A stretch of 64,000 nt of DNA, taken from Gammaproteobacteria bacterium. GTDB taxonomy: Bacteria > Pseudomonadota > Gammaproteobacteria > Pseudomonadales > Halieaceae. How positions within the stretch are numbered: position 1 is the first letter of the stretch; every line of letters begins with the position of its first letter. This document shows positions 8,427-18,188 of the stretch, one piece after another. The stretch covers positions 1 to 64,000 of the forward strand of contig JAUHYL010000015.1 in assembly GCA_030426545.1 (NCBI GenBank), in the 5' to 3' direction. Both the position numbers and the translations under genes were made by a program. The notes under the pieces are model-generated. The model saw only the letters and a program-made list of their open reading frames with translations. It had not been told where the DNA came from and did no database searches.

Positions 8427-9734
8427 TCAGCCGGGCGCCAGGGAACCGGAGTAATTACAGAAGCCGCGCAGCACGCGGCACAGGCGCCAACCGTCGTCGG
8501 AGCCAGCGAGTTCGCGTACCGAGTGCATGGCGAAAGTAGGCACGCCCACATCGAGCGTTGGCATGCCGATCACACCGGCCGTAATCGGCCCGATCGTACT
8601 GCCACAGGCCATGTCGCTACGCACCACAAACGCCTGCACGGGCACGCTCTCTCGTGCACACAACAACCTGAACAGCGCACTGGTTTCACTGTTCGTAGCA
8701 TAGCGCTGGCTGGCGTTGACCTTGATAACAGGCCCCTCATTGAGCAAGGGTCCGTGGTTTTCATCGTGACGATCGGCGAAATTCGGGTGCACACCGTGGG
8801 CGTTGTCCGCCGAGATCAGCATTGAGCGCCGAATCATGGCAGCATGCGTCTCTTCTGACTGGGCCAGGCGGCGCAGTACTGAACCCAGAAATGGCCCCTG
8901 TGCCCCCACCGCTGACTGACTGCCCACTTCCTCGTGATCATTGCATACCAGCATCGCTGTCTGCGTGGCGTCGGCTTCAATCAAGGCCTGCAATGCACAA
9001 AAGCAGCTGAGCAGATTGTCCAGCCGCGCCGAAGCGATAAATTCCTCGTGCAGACCCACCAGCGACGGCGGCTGCACATCGTAGAAGCTCAGCTCGTAAT
9101 CCAGCACTTCTTTGACAGCCAGTGCGGGCTGGTCCGCTTCAATCTGTTGCCGTAACAGCGTGCGCAGATCAACCTCTTCATCTTCATCGACGCGGCACAA
9201 TATGGGCACGACATCCTGCTGCGGATTGACGCTGCGCTGCTTGTTCGCCTCACGGTCAAGATGGATGGCGAGGCTGGGTATACAGGCGATGGGCCGCAGA
9301 AAATTGACCCGGGTTGAGCCGATGGCGCCTTCGCCATCCAGATAGGTAACCCGGCCGGCCAACGACAGATCGCGGTCAAACCAGGGGTTGAGCAACGCGC
9401 CTCCGTATACCTGCACACCCAACTGGAAATAGCCGTTGCTGACCACTTCCGGCGAGGGTTTCACCATCAGGCACGGACTATCGGTGTGCGCGCCAATCAC
9501 TCGCACGCCACCCGAAGGCGGTGCTTCACTACCGTTGACGAAGGCGACGATGGCACTGTCGTTGCGCGTCACGTAGTACTTCCCGCCTGGCTCAAGTTGC
9601 CATGTAGCCTCCTCAGAGAGTCGCTGGAAGCCAGCACCGTCCAATTGTTCAGCCATTGTCGCTACGGCATGAAACGGCGTCGGCGAACGCCCGAGGAAGT
9701 CAAACAACTGTGCGTTAAATTCGCCTTTATCCAT
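8427..9734 (-). CDS. apeB: M18 family aminopeptidase
   Basis: Cytoplasmic zinc aminopeptidase of the aspartyl aminopeptidase family; it removes N-terminal residues, often acidic ones, in peptide turnover. The metal ligands are visible in order: GAHTDSPCL (His and Asp), HEEVGSQSA (the catalytic Glu pair) and [10 protein letters not shown] near the C-terminus (His). The length of 435 residues is normal. The start [17 protein letters not shown] fits the family. The gene is immediately upstream of the queuosine glycosyltransferase with a 4-nt gap, suggesting coupled translation. Confidence 0.95.
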   Translation of the reverse strand: MDKGEFNAQLFDFLGRSPTPFHAVATMAEQLDGAGFQRLSEEATWQLEPGGKYYVTRNDSAIVAFVNGSEAPPSGGVRVIGAHTDSPCLMVKPSPEVVSNGYFQLGVQVYGGALLNPWFDRDLSLAGRVTYLDGEGAIGSTRVNFLRPIACIPSLAIHLDREANKQRSVNPQQDVVPILCRVDEDEEVDLRTLLRQQIEADQPALAVKEVLDYELSFYDVQPPSLVGLHEEFIASARLDNLLSCFCALQALIEADATQTAMLVCNDHEEVGSQSAVGAQGPFLGSVLRRLAQSEETHAAMIRRSMLISADNAHGVHPNFADRHDENHGPLLNEGPVIKVNASQRYATNSETSALFRLLCARESVPVQAFVVRSDMACGSTIGPITAGVIGMPTLDVGVPTFAMHSVRELAGSDDGWRLCRVLRGFCNYSGSLAPG

Positions 9735-9774
9735 GTGTTTAGCGCCCCTGCACTATCGATAAGTTATGATGCGT

Positions 9775-10641
9775 TCAGCTTTGCTGCATACGTACCAGCA
9801 GGCTGGACGTGTCCCAGCGACCGCCGCCCATCGCCTGTACTTCACCATAGAAACCGTTGACCAGTTCGGCCACCGGCAATGCCAGGTTCAAACGCGACGC
9901 TTCTTCGAGCACGATGGCCAGATCCTTGCGCATCCAGTCTACGGCAAAGCCGTGCTCATAATTTCCCGCGAGCATGGTTTCATAGCGATTTTCCATCTGC
10001 CAGGATTGCGCAGCGCCCTGGGAAATTACCTCAATGACTGCCGCGCCATCCAGGCCTGCCCGCTCTGCAAAGGCGAGCCCCTCGGCCAGGCCCTGCACCA
10101 CACCGGCAATACAAATCTGGTTGACCATCTTGGCTAACTGGCCGCTACCGGCGTCGCCGAGTCGCCTGGCGCAGCGCGCGTAGCAGTCCATTACCGGCAG
10201 CGCGCGCTGGAACGCATCGATCTCGCCGCCGGCCATTATGGTGAGTGTGCCATTCTCTGCGCCCGCCTGACCGCCGGAAACCGGCGCGTCGAGAAACTGA
10301 ATACCCTGCTCGCTCAGTGCAGCACTCAACTCCCGCGCCAGTGCTGCCGAGGTCGTTGTATGATCCACCAGCAGTGCACCAGCGGTTAGCCCCTTCGCCA
10401 TGCCCTCCTCGCCGAGCACAACTGCTCGCACGTCGTCGTCATTACCGACGCAGGCAAAGACAATTTCAGCGCCACTGGCAGCCTGTGCCGGAGTGGCCGC
10501 GCTGCGGCCAGCGTAGTCAGCCAACCAGCGCTCTACCTTGGCCGGGCTGCGATTATAAACGCACACATCGTGGCCTGCGGATTGCAGGTGGCCCGCCATG
10601 GGGTAACCCATCACGCCCAACCCGACAAAAGCGACCTTCAT
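9775..10641 (-). CDS. NAD(P)-dependent 3-hydroxyisobutyrate-dehydrogenase-family oxidoreductase
   Basis: Beta-hydroxyacid dehydrogenase. The N-terminal KVAFVGLGVMGYPMAGHL is the NAD(P)-binding fold, LDAPVSGGQAGA the substrate-binding strand, and GQLAKMVNQ contains the catalytic lysine. Family substrates include 3-hydroxyisobutyrate, tartronate semialdehyde and glyoxylate; nothing in the context decides between them. I moved the start to ATG 10641 because AGGGAG lies just upstream; the track start at 10680 adds an unsupported 13 residues. It lies 19 nt downstream of uppP. Confidence 0.9.
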   Translation of the reverse strand: MKVAFVGLGVMGYPMAGHLQSAGHDVCVYNRSPAKVERWLADYAGRSAATPAQAASGAEIVFACVGNDDDVRAVVLGEEGMAKGLTAGALLVDHTTTSAALARELSAALSEQGIQFLDAPVSGGQAGAENGTLTIMAGGEIDAFQRALPVMDCYARCARRLGDAGSGQLAKMVNQICIAGVVQGLAEGLAFAERAGLDGAAVIEVISQGAAQSWQMENRYETMLAGNYEHGFAVDWMRKDLAIVLEEASRLNLALPVAELVNGFYGEVQAMGGGRWDTSSLLVRMQQS

Positions 10642-10660
10642 GGCAATCTCCCTGATTCCC

Positions 10661-11464
10661 TCAATTGATCCAGATGACAAACAGCACCAATGCCAGCGCG
10701 ATGCGGTAATACACGAACGGCATCAGCCCGACCCGGTCGAGCAGGCGCAGGAAAACCGCTATGCACAAATACGCAGTGATTGCTGAGAGCACCGTGCCCA
10801 GCGCGACGATGGCCCAGTTTACCGCCGCTTCCTGCTGCGCCAGATCGACCAGCATCAGCGACCCTGCGGCGGTAATGATTGGTATCGACAATAAAAAGGA
10901 GAAACGCGCGGACTGCTGCCTGTTCAGGCCAAGCAGCAGGGCTGCCGTCATGGTAACGCCCGACCGCGAAACGCCCGGTACTGGCGCCGCCGCCTGTGCC
11001 AGGCCTATTAGCAGCGCCACGGGAAGACTCAGCACCCGTCCGGAACCCGCTGACGACGTGCGGCGATCCGCCAGCCCCAGCAGCAGGCCGAACAGCAGCG
11101 TGGTGGTGATGAGAACAGGCAGGGTGCGCAAGTGTGACTCAATCAAATCGCCGGCCAGCAGCCCAACCAGTCCAGCGGGTACGGTGGCCACTGCCAGGTA
11201 CCAGACCAGCCGACTGTCGTCACTCCCCCCGCCGCCAGTTAAACTGCGCAACCAGGCAACCGCCATGGTCTGCAAATCCTTGCGGTAGTACAGCAACACC
11301 GCTGCTAGCGTGCCCACATGCACTGCTACGTCGAACGCTAGCCCCTGGTCCGGCCAACCCAGAACCAGGGTGGGTATTACCAGGTGCGCCGAACTTGATA
11401 TAGGAAGAAACTCCGTCAAGCCCTGCAACACGGCCAGCAACGCCGCCTGCCACCATTCGATCAC
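10661..11464 (-). CDS. uppP: Undecaprenyl-diphosphatase UppP/BacA
   Basis: Polytopic inner-membrane phosphatase that converts undecaprenyl diphosphate to the monophosphate, recycling the lipid carrier for peptidoglycan and O-antigen; it also gives bacitracin tolerance. The two signature regions are GLTEFLPISSSAHL near the N-terminus and PGVSRSGVTMTAALLLGL in the second half. The GTG at 11464 overlaps the tsaB stop as GTGA and is preceded by AGGGGAAAG, giving 267 residues, the normal size. The track's longer ORF adds about 50 residues out of tsaB and is rejected. Confidence 0.95.
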   Translation of the reverse strand: MIEWWQAALLAVLQGLTEFLPISSSAHLVIPTLVLGWPDQGLAFDVAVHVGTLAAVLLYYRKDLQTMAVAWLRSLTGGGGSDDSRLVWYLAVATVPAGLVGLLAGDLIESHLRTLPVLITTTLLFGLLLGLADRRTSSAGSGRVLSLPVALLIGLAQAAAPVPGVSRSGVTMTAALLLGLNRQQSARFSFLLSIPIITAAGSLMLVDLAQQEAAVNWAIVALGTVLSAITAYLCIAVFLRLLDRVGLMPFVYYRIALALVLFVIWIN

Positions 11465-12171
11465 GACGCTTTCCCCTGCTCGGCGATTTTCTTCCAGGAT
11501 ACCTGGTCTCTGACATACACAGGGCTGGCCTGCATTGCCGACTGCGTATCGCCACTTTCGATCGCTGAGAAGGCAAGGGGTATCATGCACGCGGCACGAG
11601 GCAACACGCTGGCGTGGCATCGATCACCCAGCGCCGTCGTCCATTCCCGCGGTAAACGCTCGGCATAGTAACAGCCCGTACCGACCGCAATCTTGCAGGT
11701 ACCGGGTTGCAGCGGGAGTTTCTCGGGGGGCGCTACACACGGCCCCTCCTGCAGAACAGCCAGGCCGTTATCGAATCGGTATAGCGCAGCGTAAAGCTCA
11801 TCGACGCTGGCATCGATAGTTGCCAGAACCGACTCATGCGGCTCAAGCAGCCCTTCGGCAAGTGCAGTTTGCGCGACTGCCGCGAGGGACGGCACGGCAA
11901 CCACCCGCAGCTCGCTGGCGAAGGCCAGCCCCTGCACGGCACTAACTGCAACGCGCAAACCGGTAAAGGAACCAGGACCGCTGCCATAGGCGATATGGGT
12001 GACACCCGCTGCGCCCAGATCCCGTTCACCCAGTAAGTCATCCAACATCTGGAACAGGCGTTGATTGTGACGCCGTGGCACAACCTCGTGGCGCTCGGTT
12101 ACGCTTTCGTTGATGGCAAGTGCAACCGAGCACGCCTCGGTGCTGGTCTCAATGGCAAGAATGCCTGTCAT
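11461..12171 (-). CDS. tsaB: tRNA threonylcarbamoyladenosine biosynthesis protein TsaB
   Basis: Partner of TsaD in the cytoplasmic complex that makes t6A37 on ANN-decoding tRNAs. The N-terminal ILAIETSTEACSVAL and the segment AYGSGPGSFTGLRVAVSAVQG are diagnostic of the ASKHA-fold TsaB family. MTGILAIETST at 12171 is the better start on homology; the track begins five codons earlier. The stop overlaps the uppP start by 4 bp. mobA is transcribed divergently from about 135 bp away. Confidence 0.95.
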   Translation of the reverse strand: MTGILAIETSTEACSVALAINESVTERHEVVPRRHNQRLFQMLDDLLGERDLGAAGVTHIAYGSGPGSFTGLRVAVSAVQGLAFASELRVVAVPSLAAVAQTALAEGLLEPHESVLATIDASVDELYAALYRFDNGLAVLQEGPCVAPPEKLPLQPGTCKIAVGTGCYYAERLPREWTTALGDRCHASVLPRAACMIPLAFSAIESGDTQSAMQASPVYVRDQVSWKKIAEQGKAS

Positions 12172-12305
12172 AGAATGTGCATCCACGCTGCAGCTTCAAT
12201 CAGAGCGCGTACCCGGCAGGTAGGCAAGCTCGTACGAGGATGCCATTATCACACAGTGATCAAAGAGAGCGTACTGGTGGCCATTCGGGAGACACGGGGA
12301 GCGTT

Positions 12306-12905
12306 GTGGGAACAGCCAGAGAAGCATCGGTAACCGGCCTGATACTCGCAGGTGGTGCGGGCAGGCGAGTATCCGGGCAGGACAAGGGACTGCTGGACTA
12401 CCGCGGCGCTCCCCTGGTGGAGCACGTTGTTAAACGATTGCGGCCCCAGGTGGATCACCTGCTTATCAGCTGCAACCGAAATCACGGTGCCTACCGGCGG
12501 TATGCGGAGGCGGTTGCCACGGATCTTCGCGCCGACTTTCAGGGGCCACTTGCCGGGATAGAAGCGGCACTGCCCTTACTGCACACAGCGATCGTGGTGA
12601 TTGCGCCCTGCGATGCGCCTTTAATTCCGCCGGATATGGTTTCGCGGCTGGTGCAGCCGCTGTTGGCGGGCACTGACGCCTGTGAGCTGTGTTATGCCCA
12701 TGACGGACAGCGCGATCAATACCTGTTTGCCGCGTGCAAGGTTGCCGGCCTCGCGACGTTGGGCGAATTTCTGGACTCGGGTGGCCGGGCGGTGCGGGAC
12801 TGGTTCAGCTTACGACACGCCATTCCCATCGATTTTTCTGATCAGCGCGAAGCGTTCTCTAACCACAATACGCTGCGCGCGATAAACCACGGCGATCGCG
12901 CATAG
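12306..12905 (+). CDS. mobA: Molybdenum cofactor guanylyltransferase
   Basis: Transfers GMP from GTP to molybdopterin to form the guanine dinucleotide cofactor of DMSO-reductase-type enzymes, in the cytoplasm. TGLILAGGAGRRVSGQDKG is the nucleotide-binding start motif and VVIAPCDAPLIPP carries the metal-binding Asp. The GTG at 12306 with GGGGAG four bases upstream gives 199 residues, typical for MobA; the track's 12177 start adds a low-complexity leader. It stands alone on the plus strand and ends at a bidirectional terminator shared with the histone-like gene. Confidence 0.92.
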   Translation: MGTAREASVTGLILAGGAGRRVSGQDKGLLDYRGAPLVEHVVKRLRPQVDHLLISCNRNHGAYRRYAEAVATDLRADFQGPLAGIEAALPLLHTAIVVIAPCDAPLIPPDMVSRLVQPLLAGTDACELCYAHDGQRDQYLFAACKVAGLATLGEFLDSGGRAVRDWFSLRHAIPIDFSDQREAFSNHNTLRAINHGDRA

Positions 12906-12933
12906 CGCGACCGCCGGGTTCTGTCACAATCAA

Positions 12934-12966
12934 AAAACCCGCCGGGATTTCTCGCGGCGGGTTTTC
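12934..12966. terminator. Bidirectional rho-independent terminator between mobA and the histone-like gene
   Basis: A 10-bp perfect stem AAACCCGCCG / CGGCGGGTTT encloses a 10-nt loop. A-rich sequence on the left and T-rich sequence on the right let it end transcription from both convergent genes. Confidence 0.85.
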
Positions 12967-12972
12967 AACTGG

Positions 12973-14097
12973 CTAGCGCTTTTTACGCCTTGCCGGGGTT
13001 TTGCGCTTTGCCTTGGCCTTGGGTCTGGCTTTAGCCTTGGCTTTCTTTGGCCTTGCCTTCGCTTTTGACTTGGCTTTTGACTTCGCCTTCGGCTTAGCTC
13101 TGGCTTTAGACTTCGCCTTCGCCCGCGTCTTGGGCTTTGCCCTGGACTTGGCTTTGGACTTGGTCCTGGCTTTGGACTTGGGCTTGGCCTTCGCCCGGGT
13201 TTTAGCCTTGGCCCTGGTCTTCTTCCTGGCTTTTGGCTTCGCCTTGGACTTGGCTTTGGCCTTCGTCTTCTTCTTGGGCTTGGCTTTCTTACCCGCCGCT
13301 TTCTTCAGCTTCGCTTCCGCCTTGCGCGCAGCCGCGCGGGCCTTGGCCTCTGCTTTGCGTTCAGCCGCGGCCAGCTGCTTGGCGAGCTTCTTCTCCAGCG
13401 CAGCGAGCTTCTTGGCATCTGCCTTGGCGCGTTTCTTCAGCCACTGTTCCGCATGCTTGGCCAATGCAGCGGCCTTATCAGCCTCCGCCTTGGCTGCAAG
13501 CTCCGCCTTCTTCGCCAGCACGCGTTCCCGGGCAGCCAGCTTCGCAGCTTGACGCTTGGCAACATCACTTGCCTTGGCCAGGCGATCCTTTGCCGCCGAT
13601 GCCCGAGAGCGCAGGCCCTTGAGCTTCGCTGATACGCGAGCCGCCGCATTCGATGCCGCTTTGGATGCGCGCTTATTCGCAGCGGTGGATTTTCTGGCAG
13701 CCGCTTTCCGTGCCTTCGCTACCTTTTTACGGGCAGCTGCGAGAGCTTTCTTCTCGCTGTCGATGGCCTTTTGAACCTTCGCCAGAGCCTCTTCCGCCTT
13801 CTGCACTGCAGGAGACGAAGGTGCTTTCTTGGCTACGGACTTCTTGGCAGCTTTCTTTTTGGTGGCTTTGCGCTTGGCGGGAGCCTTGCGCTTGGTTGCT
13901 GCTTTACGCTTGGCGGGTGCCTTGCGCTTTGTTGCAGCTTTGCGTTTTGCCGGTGCTTTACGCTTGGCGGCTGCCTTGCGTTTTGCGGGTGCTTTTTTCC
14001 GACTGACTTTCTTTGCTGACGCTTTACGTTTTGCAGGCGCCTTTTTTCGAGCAGCCTTCGCTCGCTTTGCTGGGGCTTTTTTCTTAGCAGTTGCCAT
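12973..14097 (-). CDS. Histone H1-like / AlgP-like Lys-Ala-rich DNA-binding protein
   Basis: Very basic 374-residue protein in three parts. Residues about 1-90 are repeats of the type KRKAPAKRKAAT; about 95-255 are a charged Ala/Lys/Glu region likely to form a long coiled coil; the rest is a Lys-Ala-Pro-Arg tail of the type KAKSKAKPKAR. It resembles Pseudomonas AlgP and bacterial H1-like proteins, which bind DNA non-specifically and compact the nucleoid. The ATG at 14097 with GGAG upstream is preferred to the track's TTG at 14112. Low complexity makes family assignment compositional rather than by conserved sites. It is monocistronic, ending at the terminator shared with mobA. Confidence 0.8.
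   Translation of the reverse strand: MATAKKKAPAKRAKAARKKAPAKRKASAKKVSRKKAPAKRKAAAKRKAPAKRKAATKRKAPAKRKAATKRKAPAKRKATKKKAAKKSVAKKAPSSPAVQKAEEALAKVQKAIDSEKKALAAARKKVAKARKAAARKSTAANKRASKAASNAAARVSAKLKGLRSRASAAKDRLAKASDVAKRQAAKLAARERVLAKKAELAAKAEADKAAALAKHAEQWLKKRAKADAKKLAALEKKLAKQLAAAERKAEAKARAAARKAEAKLKKAAGKKAKPKKKTKAKAKSKAKPKARKKTRAKAKTRAKAKPKSKARTKSKAKSRAKPKTRAKAKSKARAKPKAKSKAKSKAKARPKKAKAKARPKAKAKRKTPARRKKR
13865..14000 (-). repeat. In-gene tandem repeat, ~18-nt unit
   Basis: Imperfect head-to-tail copies of a unit encoding KRKAPA or KRKAAT. The third-base differences between copies suggest protein-level selection on the repeat rather than a fresh DNA expansion. A second, less regular repetitive block encodes the C-terminal tail at about 13000-13290. 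Confidence 0.7.
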
Positions 14098-14248
14098 CTC
14101 GCAAGTCTCCAAGAGTAGTTACCGGGTACCGCGACTTCAAAACTAGCAACATTGTCAATCAGTTACAATAGCGTAAGCATGAGAAAAACTGTGCAAACTA
14201 ACAGTCCGCACAGCGCGATTTCGAGAACGTTTTTGTCGTTGAGCAAAG

Positions 14249-14280
14249 TTGGCGCAAATTACCGAAGCGGATTGCGCCAA
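14249..14280. repeat. 9-bp perfect inverted repeat downstream of adk
   Basis: TTGGCGCAA and TTGCGCCAA flank a 14-nt spacer, just past the adk stop. On the minus strand it is followed by CTTTGC rather than a T-run, so it would be a weak terminator at best. It could instead be an operator upstream of the histone-like gene. Confidence 0.4.
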
Positions 14281-14289
14281 AATATACTC

Positions 14290-14967
<678 letters not shown>

Positions 14968-15062
14968 TCATTGACCGGGGCTGGCGGTGGAAGTGGCGGA
15001 AGAGATTCCGCGTGAATTGGGTAGCTTGAGAGGGCGCTAAAGATACACAGCGCTTCCGGCGC

Positions 15063-15884
15063 TTACAACCCCTCACCCTCGGCCGACTTGGCGGCACGCC
15101 ACAGGCCATCGAGCGCGTCGGAGTCCAGTGCCTCCAGCGCCAGGCCCTGCTGTTCGGCGATGAACTCCATGGTGCGAAACCGAGACTCGAACTTGCTCGA
15201 TGCCTGGCGCAGGCTGCCCTCGGCATCTCGCCTCAGGTGTCGGGCCAGATTGACGCAGGTAAACAGAACATCTCCGAGTTCGTCACCGATGGCCGCTTCG
15301 TTACCCTCGGCCAGCGCAGAGCGCAGTTCAGCCACTTCTTCGGACAGCTTGTCCAACACACCGGCCACGTTCTCCCAGTCAAATCCTGCCTGGGCCGCTC
15401 GTTTTTGCAGTTTCTGGGCCCGCGGCAGAGCGGGCAGTGCAAGCGGTACATCCGCCAACAGGCCTGCCTGGTTTTTGCGTTTACGTTCAGATTGCTTTAT
15501 AGCCTCCCAACTCTGCGCAACTGACGCCAGGCTTTCTCGCGTCCCGACGACGCCCTCGATGGTGCCGTCGGCAAATACGTGCGGATGACGCCTCACCAGT
15601 TTCTCAACCAGGCTATCGACCACGGACTCGAAGGAAAACAACCCCTGCTCGCGGCCCAGTTGGCTGTAAAAAACTACCTGAAAAAGCACATCACCCAGCT
15701 CTTCGGCCATATGCGGGTAATCGCCCGATTCGATGGTAGCGGCTAGCTCGTAACACTCTTCAAGCGTGGAGGGCACAATACTCTGGAAGGTCTGACGCAG
15801 ATCCCAGGGGCAACCGTGCTCGGGATCTCTCAGTCGCTGCATCACGCGCAGCAAATCGTCTATCGCATAGCGGTCAGCGTCCAC
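15063..15884 (-). CDS. mazG: Nucleoside triphosphate pyrophosphohydrolase MazG
   Basis: Hydrolyses NTPs and dNTPs to monophosphates and pyrophosphate; in E. coli it opposes the (p)ppGpp-linked stress response. Two tandem MazG domains are visible: the first has the metal-binding EECYELAATIE and EELGDVLFQVVF, the second EEVAELRSAL and DELGDVLFTCVN. The GTG start lies 3 nt after the relA stop, so translation is probably coupled and the alarmone synthase and its antagonist are made together. The length of 273 residues is usual. Confidence 0.96.
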   Translation of the reverse strand: MDADRYAIDDLLRVMQRLRDPEHGCPWDLRQTFQSIVPSTLEECYELAATIESGDYPHMAEELGDVLFQVVFYSQLGREQGLFSFESVVDSLVEKLVRRHPHVFADGTIEGVVGTRESLASVAQSWEAIKQSERKRKNQAGLLADVPLALPALPRAQKLQKRAAQAGFDWENVAGVLDKLSEEVAELRSALAEGNEAAIGDELGDVLFTCVNLARHLRRDAEGSLRQASSKFESRFRTMEFIAEQQGLALEALDSDALDGLWRAAKSAEGEGL

Positions 15885-15887
15885 GGC

Positions 15888-18170
15888 CTAGTCCGAAATG
15901 CGCCGTGCGCTCATGACATTACCCAGCCGATTGATGCGCTCGAGCAGCTTTTCCAGCGCGCTGAGGTTGGGAATTTCCACACGCAGGCGCATGGTTGCGG
16001 TATTGCTGTTCCTGTGGGTTTGCGTATGAATGGCCAATACGTTGAGGCGGGCGTTGGCGAAAAGCCCGGTGATATCGCGCAGCAGACCCTGCCTGTCCTG
16101 GGCTTCTATGACCACGTCCACTGCATAGCGGCGCGCGTCTAAATCGCGCCGCGCATCGGTGTCAGAACCCGCCCTGGCATCGCCCGGTGCATCGCTCTCG
16201 TTCCACTGCACGGCAATCAGACGATCGGGCGCACGCTGCCGCAATCCCACGAGCCGCGAACAGTCCGCACGGTGAATACTCACCCCCCTGCCGCGGGTGG
16301 CGAAGCCGGTGATGCTGTCGCCGGGGAGCGGATGGCAACAACCCGCCAGATGCGTCATCTGGGTGCCGCGTCCACTCACCTGCACCAGGCCAGAGTGCTG
16401 CGTATCAATGGCTCGCACTGGCCGCAATTGGGGCTCTCGCGGGCGCTCCAACAGCGCCTGCGCAATGTTCTTGACCTGCGCAGAGGTGGTATCACCCGAT
16501 CCCAGCGACGCGTACATATCTTCCACCGAATTGAACTGCAGCTTGGTGGCAATGCGCTGGTAGTCGACACTGGTCAGCGGCAGGCGACGCAGTGCTTTTT
16601 CCAACAGGTGACGGCCGGCATCGACGTTCTCCTCGCGGGCCTGGCCGCGAAACCAGTTTTGCACCCTGGCGCGGGCGCGTGAGGTGCGCAGATAGCCCAG
16701 GCCCGGCTGCATCCAGTCACGGCGCGGCATCGGCTCTTTACTGGTCAACACCTCTACTCTTTCACCGGTCTTCAGCACGTAAGTCAGCGGTACGATGGCA
16801 CCGTTGACCTTGGCGCCGCGACAGCGATGACCGATTTCAGTATGCACGTGGTAGGCGAAGTCCAGCGGCGTTGCTCCCTGTGCAAGGTTGACCACATCGC
16901 CGTCCGGGGTGAACACGTAGACCCGGTCCTGGGTTGCCTCAAATCGAAATTGCTCCGAGATACCCTGGGCGTCTCCCGTCTCTTCATGCCAGTCCAGAAC
17001 CTGGCGTAACCAGGCGATTTTTTCCTCATAGGTGCTGGCCATCGTGGCGCCTTGATCGGAGCCCTTGTAGCGCCAATGCGCGCAAACGCCCAGTTCCGCC
17101 TCCTCGTGCATCTGCCGGGTACGAATCTGAACTTCCAGCACTTTACCCTCGGGCCCAATAACCGCCGTGTGCAGTGATCGATAGCCGTTTTCCTTTGGAT
17201 TGGCGATGTAATCGTCGAACTCATTGGCAATGTTGCGCCACAGTCCGTGCACCACGCCCAGCGTTGTGTAGCAGTCCCTGTTTTCAGGCACCAGGATGCG
17301 CACCGCGCGCACATCATAGACCTGCGAAAACCCGATACCCTTGTGCTGCATTTTGCGCCAGATGCTGTAGATGTGTTTCGCACGACCAGCGATTTCAAAA
17401 CTCAGACCCGCCTCGCTGAGCGCGCTGCTCACCTCCGCGATTACCCGTTCGATGAACTGGTCGCGCTCCAGCCGCTTGCCGTCCAGCAGGCGAGCAATCT
17501 TGCGATAGGCATCTGGATACAGGTAACGGAAGGAAAGGTCCTCGAGCTCCCATTTGAGATGGCCGATACCCAGGCGGTGTGCCAGCGGCGCGTAGATATC
17601 GAACACCTCTCGCCCTACCCTGCGGCGACGCGCTTCGTCATCCTTGACGGTGCGGATTGCACAGGTCCGCTCCGCCAACTTGATCAGGGCCACGCGTACG
17701 TCATCGACCATGGCGATCAGCATTTTGCGTACATTGTCTTTCTGATCCGTGGCCTGCCCGAGCACCGGGCTATCCGACTGCAGCGGCAGGGCGCCGATAG
17801 ACGCCATGCGCAGTACGCTTTCGATCAATGTCGCCACCTCGACACCGAAGCGCTGTTCGATGTCAGCTAACGCGGCTTTTTCCTCGCAGACGGCACGGTA
17901 TAGCAGCCCCGCCATGATGCAGGGGGGATCGACATGCAGGTCAGCGAGAATCTGCGCGATATCAAGCCCTGCCAGGAAGCAGTCACTGTTCGCCGCCCAG
18001 TCGCCGCTGTCCAGACCCGGCTGCCTGGCGACGGACTCAAGGAATTCGGCCGCACTGAGCAGGGACTTCCCCTGTTCGCTATCAGCGCGCACGGCGAGCA
18101 ACTCCAGCCAGCGTGCGACGTCCACACTACCGTGCGCATCGATATGGTGTTGCTGTCTTACCCTGACCAA
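15888..18170 (-). CDS. relA: GTP pyrophosphokinase RelA
   Basis: Ribosome-associated synthase of pppGpp/ppGpp, the stringent-response alarmone. Order of parts: a pseudo-hydrolase domain (about 40-200) in which the HD pair is replaced (LLYRAVCEEK); a synthetase domain containing ANPKENGYRSLHTAV; a TGS domain with FAYHVHTEIGHRC; a zinc-finger segment with AGCCHPLPGD; and a C-terminal ACT domain. Loss of the hydrolase residues is normal for gammaproteobacterial RelA. The start is a TTG aligned with the conserved MVRVRQQH opening, with GGAGG upstream. It follows cysM by 18 nt. The rlmD gene found between cysM and relA in Pseudomonas is absent. Confidence 0.97.
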   Translation of the reverse strand: MVRVRQQHHIDAHGSVDVARWLELLAVRADSEQGKSLLSAAEFLESVARQPGLDSGDWAANSDCFLAGLDIAQILADLHVDPPCIMAGLLYRAVCEEKAALADIEQRFGVEVATLIESVLRMASIGALPLQSDSPVLGQATDQKDNVRKMLIAMVDDVRVALIKLAERTCAIRTVKDDEARRRRVGREVFDIYAPLAHRLGIGHLKWELEDLSFRYLYPDAYRKIARLLDGKRLERDQFIERVIAEVSSALSEAGLSFEIAGRAKHIYSIWRKMQHKGIGFSQVYDVRAVRILVPENRDCYTTLGVVHGLWRNIANEFDDYIANPKENGYRSLHTAVIGPEGKVLEVQIRTRQMHEEAELGVCAHWRYKGSDQGATMASTYEEKIAWLRQVLDWHEETGDAQGISEQFRFEATQDRVYVFTPDGDVVNLAQGATPLDFAYHVHTEIGHRCRGAKVNGAIVPLTYVLKTGERVEVLTSKEPMPRRDWMQPGLGYLRTSRARARVQNWFRGQAREENVDAGRHLLEKALRRLPLTSVDYQRIATKLQFNSVEDMYASLGSGDTTSAQVKNIAQALLERPREPQLRPVRAIDTQHSGLVQVSGRGTQMTHLAGCCHPLPGDSITGFATRGRGVSIHRADCSRLVGLRQRAPDRLIAVQWNESDAPGDARAGSDTDARRDLDARRYAVDVVIEAQDRQGLLRDITGLFANARLNVLAIHTQTHRNSNTATMRLRVEIPNLSALEKLLERINRLGNVMSARRISD

Positions 18171-18188
18171 AGTACTACACCTCCAGGG

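Noticed and set aside
13001-13552. Leu/Ala/Phe-rich plus-strand ORF resembling a membrane protein
   Set aside because: It is the complement of Lys/Ala codons in the histone-like gene; the hydrophobic repeats are a coding artefact.
13865-14000. Possible CRISPR-like or satellite array
   Set aside because: The repeats are in frame, vary at third bases and encode KRKAPA units; there are no spacers.
14249-14280. Rho-independent terminator of adk
   Set aside because: The 9-bp hairpin lacks a T-run on the adk side, so I kept it only as an inverted repeat.
15888-18170. Missing HD residues in RelA as a sign of decay
   Set aside because: Gammaproteobacterial RelA proteins normally lack hydrolase residues; the synthetase motifs are intact.
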